This document shows, piece by piece, positions 45,484 to 55,007 of a stretch of DNA of 64,000 nt (the first letter of the stretch is position 1; each line of letters starts with the position of its first letter). The position numbers and the translations under genes are program-made. The notes beneath the pieces were generated by a model, which saw only the letters and a list, made by a program, of their open reading frames with translations, was not told where the DNA came from and searched no databases. Origin of the DNA: Janthinobacterium sp. Marseille (GTDB taxonomy: Bacteria > Pseudomonadota > Gammaproteobacteria > Burkholderiales > Burkholderiaceae_D); contig NC_009659.1 of NCBI RefSeq assembly GCF_000013625.1, forward strand, positions 682,001 through 746,000. Direction: 5' to 3'.

Positions 45484-46899
45484 ATGCCTGATTCACGTTC
45501 CAACACCGGTCTCGCCAGCGCACTCGCCTTATGCGGTGCACTCTTGATGGCAAGTACGGCAACGCATGCAGCGGATAAAGCCGGATGGGGCAGTTATCGC
45601 AAGCCTTTCGCCGCCAATTCGCCATGGAATAGCAGGCCATTGCAACCGGTGTTCGGTGACTTCGTGATTCCAAAATCGAGCTACTCACCTGGTGTCGCCG
45701 GCGGCGAATGGTCGACCGGGGTGTTCCTGGCGAATGCGGGTGACCAGCCGGTTACCGTGGGCGGTTTGCCGAAAACGCAGGGCTTGTGGGATCCGGACGC
45801 TTCTGCTTTCCATGACGTGACAATCCCGCGCTGGCCGTCCGATGTGGTCGCAGCCAGCGCCAGTGATGGCCATGCCGATATCGTTGATCCTGTCACCGGT
45901 ATCGTGCACTCATTTTGGCAATTGAAAAAGCTGGATGGCAAGTGGGTCGCCGCACAGTATGCATGGACCAAGCTGAATGGCCGTGGCTGGGGCGATCCGG
46001 CGCATTACTTCCAGGGCGCACGTGCAGCCGGGGTGGCGACGGCCGGCGGCCTGATCCGCAAACATGAAGTTAATGACGGTGACGTGATGTACCGCCATGC
46101 ACTGGCCATGTCGCTGACCTTTGATGGGCTGTCGTCGCAACCGACTTATGTATTCCCTGCGACTTCGGCAGATACCGATGCCGCCACACGCAACACCGGA
46201 AAGATACCGGAAGGTGCCTTGCTGATGCTGCCGCCTTCCTACGATACGAGCAAGATCGCCAGCCCCGAGTTACGCAAGGTGGCGGAGACACTGAAGACTT
46301 ACGGCGCGTATGTAGTGGATCGCAATTTCGGCACACCATTCTTTATCTATGTGGAAAACGGTGCCGGCTTTGATTTGCACAAGGGTGGCTGGAATAACGA
46401 AGTGGCCAACGACCTGGAACGGATGCGCGTGGCTTTGCGTCCGGTCGTATCGGCACAGGGCTGGCTCGATGGAAACGGCAAGCCGGTCACGTTGCAGAAA
46501 AAAATGAATTTGCTGTCGATGCGCGGACCGTGGCAGTTGCAATCCGGCGGCACGCTGGGGAATTTCGACATATGGAAACAGGCGGTGGTCTTTCCGGCCG
46601 GTGAACAGGCGGTGACACAAGTCAATTATTCATCGCGTGGCCTGCATCCGGTGAGCTGGGCCTTGCCGCAGGCAGGCAAAAATTATCGCGTGACGGCACG
46701 TACCACCGGCGGTGCCAAATTGCGTTTGCAGGTACGCGACCCTTCCGGCAACCCGCTGTATTTCGATAGCGGTGAATTGCAGCAGGGCGAGAGCAAGACC
46801 TTTGCGTGGCCGGATCCGCGCGCCATCGTAACCGTGTATGCGACCAGCGGAGTGGGTACGGTGTCGACTGTCAGTGGTGAATTACTGGAACAGGATTGA
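45484..46899 (+). CDS. Exported protein of unknown function in the eps locus
   Basis: 471 residues. Signal peptide to about residue 30 (ASTATHA-AD). The main body has features of a carbohydrate-active or binding protein: many Trp, Gly and Tyr, NSPWNSRPLQPVFGDF, LKTYGAYVVDRNFGTPFFIY. The last 100 residues look like a beta-sandwich (KNYRVTARTTGGAKLRLQV). I cannot name a family. A periplasmic polymer-cutting, -trimming or -binding role is possible. The ATG at 45484 has GGAGA eight bases upstream; an ATG at 45469 has none. The stop overlaps the next start. Confidence 0.7.
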   Translation: MPDSRSNTGLASALALCGALLMASTATHAADKAGWGSYRKPFAANSPWNSRPLQPVFGDFVIPKSSYSPGVAGGEWSTGVFLANAGDQPVTVGGLPKTQGLWDPDASAFHDVTIPRWPSDVVAASASDGHADIVDPVTGIVHSFWQLKKLDGKWVAAQYAWTKLNGRGWGDPAHYFQGARAAGVATAGGLIRKHEVNDGDVMYRHALAMSLTFDGLSSQPTYVFPATSADTDAATRNTGKIPEGALLMLPPSYDTSKIASPELRKVAETLKTYGAYVVDRNFGTPFFIYVENGAGFDLHKGGWNNEVANDLERMRVALRPVVSAQGWLDGNGKPVTLQKKMNLLSMRGPWQLQSGGTLGNFDIWKQAVVFPAGEQAVTQVNYSSRGLHPVSWALPQAGKNYRVTARTTGGAKLRLQVRDPSGNPLYFDSGELQQGESKTFAWPDPRAIVTVYATSGVGTVSTVSGELLEQD

Positions 46900-47465
46900 T
46901 GGCTAAGGCTATGGATGAGGATTGGCTGGCTGATGTGCAGCGCTACGGTGTAAGCCGCCCTTTCCTGAAAGAACAATCAATCTGGGCGGTGTGGACCTAT
47001 CGCCTTGGGCGGCGCATCGATAGCCGTGAACATGGCTGGCGCAAGCGTGTGTTGGTAGCGCTGTACTGGCCGTGGTTCCGCCTGGTGGAAACCGTGGTCG
47101 GTATCAGCCTGCCAAAGTCCGCAACGATAGGCGCGGGTTTGCGCATCTGGCATTTCGGCGGGATTTTTGTACACCCGGAAGTGCAGATAGGTCGTAACTG
47201 CACCTTGCGGCAGGGCGTGACGATAGGCAATCGTGCTGCCGACGGTGCAGTACCTGTGATTGGCGACGATGTGGAGTTTGGTGCTTATGCCCAGGTATTG
47301 GGTGCGGTGCGTATCGGGCATGGCTGTCGCATTGGTGCGCTGTCAGTCGTGTTGTGCGATGTACCAGATGGTGCAACGGCAGTCGGCGTACCGGCACGCA
47401 TAGTGCCGCGACAAGAAGAAATATATATGTCATCCGCGATGGATGGCCGAAAGGAATTGAAGTGA
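46899..47465 (+). CDS. Hexapeptide-repeat acetyltransferase
   Basis: 188 residues of the serine-acetyltransferase-like type: an N-terminal helical part (YRLGRRIDSREHGWRKRV) and a left-handed beta helix (IGAGLRIWHFGGIFVHPEVQ, IGRNCTLRQGVTIGNR, IGHGCRIGALSVV, DGATAVGVPARIV). In this setting it more likely acetylates a sugar than serine. It overlaps both neighbours by a base or a few bases. Confidence 0.88.
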   Translation: MAKAMDEDWLADVQRYGVSRPFLKEQSIWAVWTYRLGRRIDSREHGWRKRVLVALYWPWFRLVETVVGISLPKSATIGAGLRIWHFGGIFVHPEVQIGRNCTLRQGVTIGNRAADGAVPVIGDDVEFGAYAQVLGAVRIGHGCRIGALSVVLCDVPDGATAVGVPARIVPRQEEIYMSSAMDGRKELK

Positions 47466-48706
47466 ATGCGATACGTGTTGCCTACCTGATTAACCAGTAC
47501 CCGAAGGTGAGCCACAGCTTTATCCGGCGGGAGATATTGGCGCTCGAACGGCAGGGCATGAATGTGCAAAGGATAGCGATGCGAGGCTGGGATGGTGACC
47601 TGGTCGATGCGGAAGATTTCACCGAGCGTGAACGAACCCGCTATGTCTTGCAAAAAGGTTTGGGCGGTGTATTGCGCGCGATGTTTTCGATCGTGACGTC
47701 AACGCCGTCCCGCTTGTGGCATGGCTTGCGCCTGGCCTGGCGTATGAGCAAGCGCGCTGATCGTTCCTTGCCCTATCACTTGATTTACCTGGCCGAAGCC
47801 TGCCAGGTCGCGCTATGGCTGAAGCGTGAAGGTGCGACGCATTTGCATGCACATTTCGGTACCAACTCGGCCGAGGTGGCGATGCTGGCGTCCGAGTTGT
47901 CAGGCATCCCCTACAGCCTGACCATCCATGGCTCGGAAGAATTCGATAAGGCCGAGTTCATCGGTCTCGGGGAAAAACTCAGGCGTGCCACCTTTGTCGC
48001 GGCCGTCAGTTCCTTTTGTCGCAGCCAGTTGTATCGCAGCGTGGCCTATCAGCATTGGGCCAAGATGCACATCGTGCATTGCGGCGTCGATCCGGATTTC
48101 TATCGGATAGGCGCGACCCAAGTGGTCGAAAGGCCGCGCTTTGTTTGCGTAGGCCGTCTATGCGAACAGAAGGGACAGCAAATCCTGATCGAAGCGGCGG
48201 CAAAGCTGGCAGCCAAAGGGATAGATTTTGAGCTGGTGCTCGCCGGTGACGGCGAAATGCGACCCGAGGTGGAAGCGCTGATTGCCAAACACGACCTGGC
48301 GGCTCAGGTACGCATTACCGGCTGGATCAGTAGTGAAGAAGTGCGTCAGGAATTGCTGGCGGCGCGCGCGCTGGTGATGGCGAGTTTTGCCGAAGGCTTG
48401 CCGGTGGTGATCATGGAAGCGATGTCGGTGCAAAGGCCGGTGTTGACGACCTGGATTGCCGGTATCCCGGAGCTGGTGATTGAAGGTGAGAACGGCTGGC
48501 TGTATCCACCAGGTTCCGTCGATGAATTGGCACTGGCAATGGAACGCTGCCTGAATACGCCAGCCGATGAATTGGCACGCATGGGTTCGCGCGCACGTAC
48601 CCGCGTGCTGGCACGCCACGATATCGATCGCGAAGCAGCAAAGCTGATTGCGTTGTTCTATCAGGTGGCGGAAGGCGATCGCTGGTTGCTGGGAGGTAAA
48701 TCATGA
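47462..48706 (+). CDS. GT4-family glycosyltransferase
   Basis: 414 residues. N-terminal acceptor half VAYLINQYPKVSHSFIRREI, then the Glycos_transf_1 domain with VGRLCEQKGQQILIEAAAKL and FAEGLPVVIMEAMSVQRPV (the E-x7-E catalytic/UDP-binding block). The GTG start at 47462 overlaps the previous stop (GTGA) and has AAAGGAA upstream. Confidence 0.93.
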   Translation: MNAIRVAYLINQYPKVSHSFIRREILALERQGMNVQRIAMRGWDGDLVDAEDFTERERTRYVLQKGLGGVLRAMFSIVTSTPSRLWHGLRLAWRMSKRADRSLPYHLIYLAEACQVALWLKREGATHLHAHFGTNSAEVAMLASELSGIPYSLTIHGSEEFDKAEFIGLGEKLRRATFVAAVSSFCRSQLYRSVAYQHWAKMHIVHCGVDPDFYRIGATQVVERPRFVCVGRLCEQKGQQILIEAAAKLAAKGIDFELVLAGDGEMRPEVEALIAKHDLAAQVRITGWISSEEVRQELLAARALVMASFAEGLPVVIMEAMSVQRPVLTTWIAGIPELVIEGENGWLYPPGSVDELALAMERCLNTPADELARMGSRARTRVLARHDIDREAAKLIALFYQVAEGDRWLLGGKS

Positions 48707-49890
48707 TGACTTTATTCCAGCTCATCCTGTCCCTGCTGGTACTCGCCTTGCTGGTGCCGGTAGCCGTGCTTTTGTTGCAAGTGTTGGCGGCATTCAAGAA
48801 GGCTATGCCGGCGGCCTTGCCCACCGGTCGTCGGCCGGTGGTGGCGGTACTGGTTCCTGCGCACAATGAAGCACATGGTATCGCTGCCACTGTCGCCGGC
48901 ATACGTGAACAATTACGTGAAGGTGACCGTATCCTGGTGGTCGCCGACAACTGTGATGATGACACTGCGGAACTGGCCCTGGCCGCCGGCGCGCCGGTGC
49001 TGGAACGCGAAGACTTGTATGCGCGCGGCAAAGGCTATGCGCTCGATGCCGGTGTGCGCCAACTCGCACTCAGCCCACCCGAAGTATTGATCATCATCGA
49101 TGCCGACTGTCGCCTGAAAGCCGGTTCGATTACGCATCTGGCTTGTCGTGCACTGGAAACGCACAGGCCGGTGCAGGCGCTGGACCTGATGCGTGCACCG
49201 CGGGGTGCAGGCCTGAAAATACGCATCGCTGAATTCGCATGGATAGTGAAGAATAAGGTACGCGCGCTGGGTTTCCATCACCTCGGCCTGCCTTGCCAGC
49301 TGATGGGAACCGGCATGGCTTTCCCATGGGAGCTGATTGCACAGGCGTCGCTGGCGAACGGCCACCTGGCGGAAGACATGAAGCTGGGTATTGAACTGGC
49401 GCGGGCGGATGCGGCACCGGTGTTTTGCCCGGAAGCTTGCGTCGTCAGTTATTTCCCGCATGGTGATGAAGCCGCGCGCATGCAGCGCACGCGCTGGGAA
49501 CACGGCCATATGGGCATGATAGTCAGCGAAGGTTTGCCACTGCTGTGGCAGGGCTTGCGTGAAAAGAATCGCGCACTGTTCGCAATGGCGCTGGATATGT
49601 GTGTACCACCGCTGGCTTTGCTGACCATGGTTTCGTGCGCGGTGTTCGCCGTCGCTGCATTGAATTTCCTGGTCTTTGATGTTGCCGCGCCATTGCTATT
49701 GGCGACCGTGCTGCTGGCGGCACTGACGCTGGCAATACTTTTGTCATGGCAGCGCTTCGGCCAGCAAGTGCTGAGCCTGAAGGATCTGTTTTCCGCGCTA
49801 GGCTATGCCTTTTGGAAATTGCCGCTGTACATGAAGTTCTTTGTGAACCGCCAGCTGGAATGGGTGAGGGCCAAACGCGATGCAGAATAG
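48703..49890 (+). CDS. Membrane GT2 glycosyltransferase
   Basis: 395 residues. One N-terminal TM helix; a GT-A domain with VLVPAHNEAHGIAATVAGI, IIIDADCRLKAG (DxD) and QRTRW (QxxRW motif of processive-type GT2 enzymes); and two or three C-terminal TM helices. The QxxRW motif does not by itself prove polymerising activity. The ATG overlaps the GT4 stop as ATGA, with GGGAGG upstream. Confidence 0.9.
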   Translation: MMTLFQLILSLLVLALLVPVAVLLLQVLAAFKKAMPAALPTGRRPVVAVLVPAHNEAHGIAATVAGIREQLREGDRILVVADNCDDDTAELALAAGAPVLEREDLYARGKGYALDAGVRQLALSPPEVLIIIDADCRLKAGSITHLACRALETHRPVQALDLMRAPRGAGLKIRIAEFAWIVKNKVRALGFHHLGLPCQLMGTGMAFPWELIAQASLANGHLAEDMKLGIELARADAAPVFCPEACVVSYFPHGDEAARMQRTRWEHGHMGMIVSEGLPLLWQGLREKNRALFAMALDMCVPPLALLTMVSCAVFAVAALNFLVFDVAAPLLLATVLLAALTLAILLSWQRFGQQVLSLKDLFSALGYAFWKLPLYMKFFVNRQLEWVRAKRDAE

Positions 49891-51070
49891 TTACGCAACA
49901 GCGCCAGCCCTCGGTGGCGCGGCCATATCCGCCTATCCGCTGCAAACTGATTTCCAGCGCCGGGTAGTGTGCATACTCGGCCTGCCGTTCGATGTGATCA
50001 GTACCGAACAGGCGGTCGATAAACTGTCCCATGCGGCCCGGCACTACCAGCGCTGCTTCCTGTCCACGCCCAACCTGAACTTCGCCGTTGCCAGCCTGGC
50101 CGGCGGCGACTTCCGTGATTCAGTCATACGCAGTGACTTGTCTGTGGCGGACGGCATGCCACTGGTCTGGATCGCACGCTTGCTGGGTTTGCCTGTTACT
50201 GAACGCGTCGCCGGTTCCACCTTGTTTGAACGCCTGCGTACGCGCGGCAACACGGGCGAAAGATTACGCGTGTATTTCTTTGGTGGTCCGGACGGCGTGG
50301 CTGAAGCGGCGGCGGAAAAACTAAATGCCGGCGCAGCCGGCCTCGTGTGTACCGGTCATGAATCGCCCGGTTTCGGCAGTGTCGAACAAATGAGTACGAG
50401 CGCGATCATCAATCGCATCAATGCCAGCCAGGCCGACTTCGTGGTGGTTGCCCTCGGTGCGAAGAAAGGGCAGGCGTGGATAGAACACAATCTCGCCGCA
50501 CTGGATGCACCCGTCATCAGCCATCTTGGTGCAGTCGTCAATTTCGTCGCCGGTACCGTGGTGCGCGCACCGCGCTGGATACAGCGTATCGGCGGCGAAT
50601 GGTTGTGGCGTATCTGGGAAGAACCCAATCTGTGGCGACGCTATTTGCACGATGGCATGACCTTGCTCAAGCTGATGAGCCGGCAGGTCATTCCATGCGC
50701 ATTATTTCTACGGCGTCGCAAATGTGATGCAGCTGCATTGGCTGCGGCACACATCAGCGTCAGCAAGCAACCTAGCCTGTGCACCATAACGGCCGGTGGC
50801 GCGTGGGAAGAAAGTAATCTGCAGCCGATGCGCAAGGCATTCTCTGATGCAACTGCGATGCCTGGCGATATCCGCATCGACTTCTCCGGTGTTACCCACA
50901 TCGACAGTGCATGCATAGCCTTGCTGATGCTCTTGTATGGACATCAGACAAAAGTGCAGCGTGATTTCTTTTTGTACGGCGTGCATGCCGATGTGTTGCG
51001 CACCCTGAATTTGTTTTGTGCGGACTACCTGGTGCGCATCGAACAACCGGTTTTGCTCACGACTTCATGA
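49880..51070 (+). CDS. WecG/TagA/CpsF glycosyltransferase fused to a STAS domain
   Basis: 396 residues. Residues 30-270 are a GT26 (WecG/TagA/CpsF) enzyme, with CFLSTPNLNFAVAS, VADGMPLVWIARLLG, RVYFFGGPDGVAEAAAEKL, FVVVALGAKKGQAWI and ISHLGAVVNFVAGTVVRAP. The last 85 residues form a STAS-like domain, IRIDFSGVTHIDSACIALLM, with Asp342 and Ser343 at the usual phospho-serine position. GT26 enzymes use ManNAcA, ManNAc or glucose donors. The STAS end is unusual and may be a protein-binding or regulatory element. Overlaps the GT2 gene by 11 bases. Confidence 0.88.
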   Translation: MQNSYATAPALGGAAISAYPLQTDFQRRVVCILGLPFDVISTEQAVDKLSHAARHYQRCFLSTPNLNFAVASLAGGDFRDSVIRSDLSVADGMPLVWIARLLGLPVTERVAGSTLFERLRTRGNTGERLRVYFFGGPDGVAEAAAEKLNAGAAGLVCTGHESPGFGSVEQMSTSAIINRINASQADFVVVALGAKKGQAWIEHNLAALDAPVISHLGAVVNFVAGTVVRAPRWIQRIGGEWLWRIWEEPNLWRRYLHDGMTLLKLMSRQVIPCALFLRRRKCDAAALAAAHISVSKQPSLCTITAGGAWEESNLQPMRKAFSDATAMPGDIRIDFSGVTHIDSACIALLMLLYGHQTKVQRDFFLYGVHADVLRTLNLFCADYLVRIEQPVLLTTS

Positions 51071-51300
51071 TGAAAATTCTCATTGTAAAAATTACGCACG
51101 TTGACGATTTTTGCCGTGCATATTTTTCAAAAAACATGCGATAAATTTCTACAGAAAAATATTTCAGTTTGATGAAGTTTCCCTCTGAAAACGCGTAAAT
51201 TTTTCAACTAACTTTATTGTTAAATCTTCTAGTTAAATAGTGAACTTTGCAGTAATCCAGCTCTCTTTGTAAGGGTGCAAATTTGCCGCTTCCTGGATGA
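51071..51300. promoter_or_regulatory. AT-rich gap inside the eps locus
   Basis: 230 bases, much richer in A and T than the flanks, with a near-direct repeat GTTAAATCTTCTAGTTAAAT (51219-51238). It is the largest gap in the locus, so a second promoter before galE is likely. I see no terminator hairpin. Confidence 0.4.
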
Positions 51301-52326
51301 ATGAAAATGCAAATACTGGTAACAGGAGGAGCTGGTTATATCGGCTCACATACTTGTGTAGAACTGATCAAGGCCGGCTATCAAGTCGTCGTCGTGGATA
51401 ACCTCTGCAATAGCAAGCTCACGGTACTGGATCGCGTTGCGACCATCACAGGGTGCAGTATTCCTTTCATTGAAGCAGACTTGCGTGACCGTTCTGCGAT
51501 GGAAGAAATATTTTCCGCATATGATTTTGATGCCGTGGTGCATTTCGCAGGACTCAAGGCGGTCGGTGAATCAGTCGCCGAGCCGCTGCGCTATTACGAC
51601 AATAATGTAGAAGGCAGCCTGGTGCTGTTCCAGGTGATGGCCAAGTATGGTGTGAAGAGCCTGGTCTTCAGTTCTTCCGCCACCGTCTATGGCGATCCGG
51701 CCACGGTTCCCATTGTCGAAGACTTTCCGCTGGCGGCCACCAATCCCTATGGCCGCAGCAAGCTGATGATAGAAGAGATGCTGCGTGATGTGGCAACTTC
51801 TGACCCATCATGGCGCATCGCCCTGTTACGTTACTTCAATCCTGCCGGTGCGCATGAAAGCGGCCTGATCGGCGAAGACCCTAACGACATTCCCAATAAT
51901 CTGTTCCCGTATGTGGCGCAGGTTGCTTCCGGACGGCGCGAGTTGCTTTCGGTATACGGCTCCGATTACCCGACCACAGACGGCACCGGCGTGCGCGATT
52001 ACATCCATGTAGTTGATCTCGCGCTGGGTCATGTGAAGACGCTGGCACGATTAATGAATACAGAAGCAGGCGTGCTGGCCTACAACCTCGGTACCGGTTG
52101 CGGTAGCAGCGTGTTGCAAATGATTTGTGCGTTTGAAAAAGCGAGCGGTCGCAAGATTCCTTATCGCATCGTTGCGCGACGCCCCGGTGATATTGCAGTG
52201 TGTTACGCCGATGCATCACTGGCGCAACGCGAGCTGGGCTGGCGTGCCGAACGCAGCATAGAGCAGATGTGTGCCGATTCCTGGCGCTGGCAGGCGATGT
52301 CGGAAGAGAAGTTCGCTTACGCCTGA
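51301..52326 (+). CDS. galE: UDP-glucose 4-epimerase
   Basis: 341 residues, SDR fold. NAD motif VTGGAGYIGSHTCVELI at the N-terminus, SSSATVYGDP with the catalytic Ser, and YGRSK with the Tyr-x3-Lys pair. It interconverts UDP-glucose and UDP-galactose, supplying donors for the polymer. A second ATG two codons in is equally possible. Confidence 0.95.
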   Translation: MKMQILVTGGAGYIGSHTCVELIKAGYQVVVVDNLCNSKLTVLDRVATITGCSIPFIEADLRDRSAMEEIFSAYDFDAVVHFAGLKAVGESVAEPLRYYDNNVEGSLVLFQVMAKYGVKSLVFSSSATVYGDPATVPIVEDFPLAATNPYGRSKLMIEEMLRDVATSDPSWRIALLRYFNPAGAHESGLIGEDPNDIPNNLFPYVAQVASGRRELLSVYGSDYPTTDGTGVRDYIHVVDLALGHVKTLARLMNTEAGVLAYNLGTGCGSSVLQMICAFEKASGRKIPYRIVARRPGDIAVCYADASLAQRELGWRAERSIEQMCADSWRWQAMSEEKFAYA

Positions 52327-52378
52327 CGCTGAAGTACGCAGCATCCTTATCCACTACACCCATGAATTCAAGGACAAC

Positions 52379-53536
52379 ATGAAAGCAATGATACTTGCCG
52401 CAGGCAAAGGAACGCGCGTCCAGCCCCTGACTTATGAATTGCCCAAGCCCATGATTCCCATCCTCGGTAAGCCGGTGATGGAATACCTGGTCGAGCATCT
52501 GGTGAAGTACGGCATACACGAGATCATGGTCAACGTCAGTTATCTGCACCAAAAGATAGAAGATTACTTCGGCGAAGGCCAGCGCTTCGGTGCGCAGATC
52601 GGCTATTCCTTCGAAGGCTATATGACGGATGAGGGGGAAGTGATGCCCAAGCCTATCGGTTCGGCCGGTGGCTTGAAGAAGATACAGGAATTCGGCGGCT
52701 TCTTTGATGAAACGACGCTGGTGATTTGTGGCGATGCACTGATCGACCTCGATATCAAATCGGCTTTGTTCGAGCATCGGCGAAAAGGTGCGATGGTCAG
52801 CATCATCACCAAGGAAGTACCGCTGGAAAAAGCCAGCGATTACGGCATGGTGGTGACTGATGAAGAAGGGCGCGTGCTCTCTTTCCAGGAAAAGCCAAAG
52901 CCGGAAGATGCACTGTCCAACCTGGCCAGTACCGGTATCTATATCTTTGAACCGGAAGTGCTGGACCTGATTCCTTCCGATGTTGAATTCGATATCGGTT
53001 CACAGCTGTTTCCATTGCTGGTCGAAAAAGGTGTGCCTTTCTTTGCGCAAAAGCGCTTTTTCAACTGGATCGATATCGGTAACGTCAAGGATTACTGGCA
53101 GGTGTCGCAGAATGTCCTGAAGGGCGAACTTGCGCATATGACGATGCCGGGCACGCAGATTGCCGATGGCGTGTGGGTCGGTTTGAACACACATATTGAT
53201 TGGGAAGGCACGACGATAGAAGGACCGGTTTACATCGGTTCCGGCACCACGATAGAAGCCGGCAGCAAGATTATCGGCCCGACCTGGATCGGGCATGGTA
53301 GCCAGATTTGCAGCGGCTCCGAAGTGACGCGTAGTGTCCTGTTTGAATACACGCGCGTGTCGCCGCATTCCAGCATGTCCGAACTGGTGGTGTGCAAGGA
53401 TTACTGTGTCAGCCGTGAAGGCAAGATGCAGCATGTGTCCGAATGCGTGGAAGATTACTGGCGCGACGCTCGCGACCGTCGCGGCAAGACGCGTGCGCCT
53501 GAAGTCAAGGCACGCAAACTTGCCGGCGTGGCCTGA
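52379..53536 (+). CDS. Sugar nucleotidyltransferase with left-handed beta-helix tail
   Basis: 385 residues. NTP_transferase domain: MILAAGKGTRVQPLTYELPK, GSAGGLKKIQEF and CGDALIDLDI. From about residue 260 a hexapeptide beta helix follows (IADGVWVGLNTHIDWEGTTI, IEAGSKIIGPTWIG). It resembles mannose-1-phosphate guanylyltransferase or glucose-1-phosphate nucleotidyltransferases; the base and sugar cannot be fixed from sequence. ManC next door makes a second GDP-Man enzyme redundant, so another product is possible. The ATG at 52379 has AAGGAC upstream. Confidence 0.88.
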   Translation: MKAMILAAGKGTRVQPLTYELPKPMIPILGKPVMEYLVEHLVKYGIHEIMVNVSYLHQKIEDYFGEGQRFGAQIGYSFEGYMTDEGEVMPKPIGSAGGLKKIQEFGGFFDETTLVICGDALIDLDIKSALFEHRRKGAMVSIITKEVPLEKASDYGMVVTDEEGRVLSFQEKPKPEDALSNLASTGIYIFEPEVLDLIPSDVEFDIGSQLFPLLVEKGVPFFAQKRFFNWIDIGNVKDYWQVSQNVLKGELAHMTMPGTQIADGVWVGLNTHIDWEGTTIEGPVYIGSGTTIEAGSKIIGPTWIGHGSQICSGSEVTRSVLFEYTRVSPHSSMSELVVCKDYCVSREGKMQHVSECVEDYWRDARDRRGKTRAPEVKARKLAGVA

Positions 53537-53547
53537 AGCGGGGTTAT

Positions 53548-54966
53548 GTGAATATATATCCCGTCATTTTGTCCGGTGGTTCCGGCAGTCGCCTGTGGCC
53601 CTTGTCGCGTGCCGCTTTACCCAAGCAATTGCTGCCGCTGGTATCGGAACGCACCATGTTGCAGGATACCGTCCTGCGTATCTCCGGCTGGAAAGGCATG
53701 GCGCCGCCGCTGGTCGTCTGCGGTGATGATCACCGCTTCCTGGTCGCCGAACAATTGCGTCAGATCGGCATTACACCGACCGCAATATTGCTGGAGGCGC
53801 AGGGTCGCAACACCGCACCAGCGGTAGCAGCGGCCGCCAATTACCTGGCCGCTATCGATCCGGATGCAGTGATGCTGGTGCTGCCGGCAGATCACGTTAT
53901 CGTCGATGACGATGCCTTCCATGTAGCGGTGATGCTGGCGGCGGATGCGATAGGCAGCACTGCACTGGCGACCTTCGGTATCGTACCGACCGCCGCCGAA
54001 ACCGGTTATGGCTATATACGGCGCGGCGCGGCATTGGATACATCGAATACCTGCTTTGCGGTCGAGCGTTTCGTGGAAAAACCGGATCGCGCCACCGCTG
54101 AAAAATTCATCGCAGATAAGAATTACTCGTGGAATAGCGGCATGTTCATGTTCCGCGCTTCCGCTTACCTTGCCGAACTGCAGCGCCTGCAGCCGGAAAT
54201 GGCGCAATGTTGCGCACTGGCTGTGCATGATGCGTATAGCGACTTGTCCTTTTGCCGGCTCGATGAAACGGCCTACGCGGCCTGTCCGGCGGAATCCATC
54301 GACTTTGCCGTAATGGAACATACGCCGCATGCATTGGTGATTCCGGTCGATATCGGCTGGAGCGATGTCGGTTCATGGTCGGCCCTGGCCGAGATCAAGC
54401 CGGGCGACAAGGACGGCAATATCCTGCACGGCGATGTGTATGCGGATGGCGTGACGGATACCCTGATCCGTTCCGAGAGTCGCTTCGTCGCGGCGATAGG
54501 CGTCGATAACCTGATCGTGGTCGAAACCAGGGATGCGGTATTGATCGTGGCGAAAGACCAGGTACAGCGCGTCAAGCAAGTGGTCGAGCACCTGAAACTG
54601 GAACAACGCAGCGAACACCTGAACCACACGCGAGTGTACCGGCCGTGGGGTTGCTATGAAGGCATAGATGCCGGCGAGCGCTTCCAGGTCAAACGCATCA
54701 CGGTCGATCCGGGTGAAAAATTATCGCTGCAAATGCATCATCATCGCGCCGAACACTGGGTCGTGGTGACCGGTACCGCCCGCATCACTTGCGGCGAAAA
54801 CGTCAGGTTGCTGACGGAAAATGAATCTATCTATATCCCGATAGGCATGACACACAGGCTGGAGAATCCGGGCAAGATGCCGCTCCACCTGATAGAAGTG
54901 CAATCGGGAGCTTATCTGGGAGAAGATGACATCGTGCGTTTCGACGATGTTTATCAACGCGCTTGA
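53548..54966 (+). CDS. manC: Bifunctional mannose-1-P guanylyltransferase / mannose-6-P isomerase
   Basis: 472 residues of the type II PMI family (ManC/XanB/AlgA). N-terminal nucleotidyltransferase (SGGSGSRLWPLSR, FVEKPD); C-terminal cupin isomerase (MHHHRAEHWVVVTGTARIT). It makes GDP-mannose, so mannose or a derivative is probably in the polymer. The GTG start at 53548 fits the MNIYPVILSGGSG family start. Confidence 0.96.
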   Translation: MNIYPVILSGGSGSRLWPLSRAALPKQLLPLVSERTMLQDTVLRISGWKGMAPPLVVCGDDHRFLVAEQLRQIGITPTAILLEAQGRNTAPAVAAAANYLAAIDPDAVMLVLPADHVIVDDDAFHVAVMLAADAIGSTALATFGIVPTAAETGYGYIRRGAALDTSNTCFAVERFVEKPDRATAEKFIADKNYSWNSGMFMFRASAYLAELQRLQPEMAQCCALAVHDAYSDLSFCRLDETAYAACPAESIDFAVMEHTPHALVIPVDIGWSDVGSWSALAEIKPGDKDGNILHGDVYADGVTDTLIRSESRFVAAIGVDNLIVVETRDAVLIVAKDQVQRVKQVVEHLKLEQRSEHLNHTRVYRPWGCYEGIDAGERFQVKRITVDPGEKLSLQMHHHRAEHWVVVTGTARITCGENVRLLTENESIYIPIGMTHRLENPGKMPLHLIEVQSGAYLGEDDIVRFDDVYQRA

Positions 54967-55007
54967 TGAATTTGTCTGACCACCTGAATTTGCAGGAACA
55001 TCCTTTC

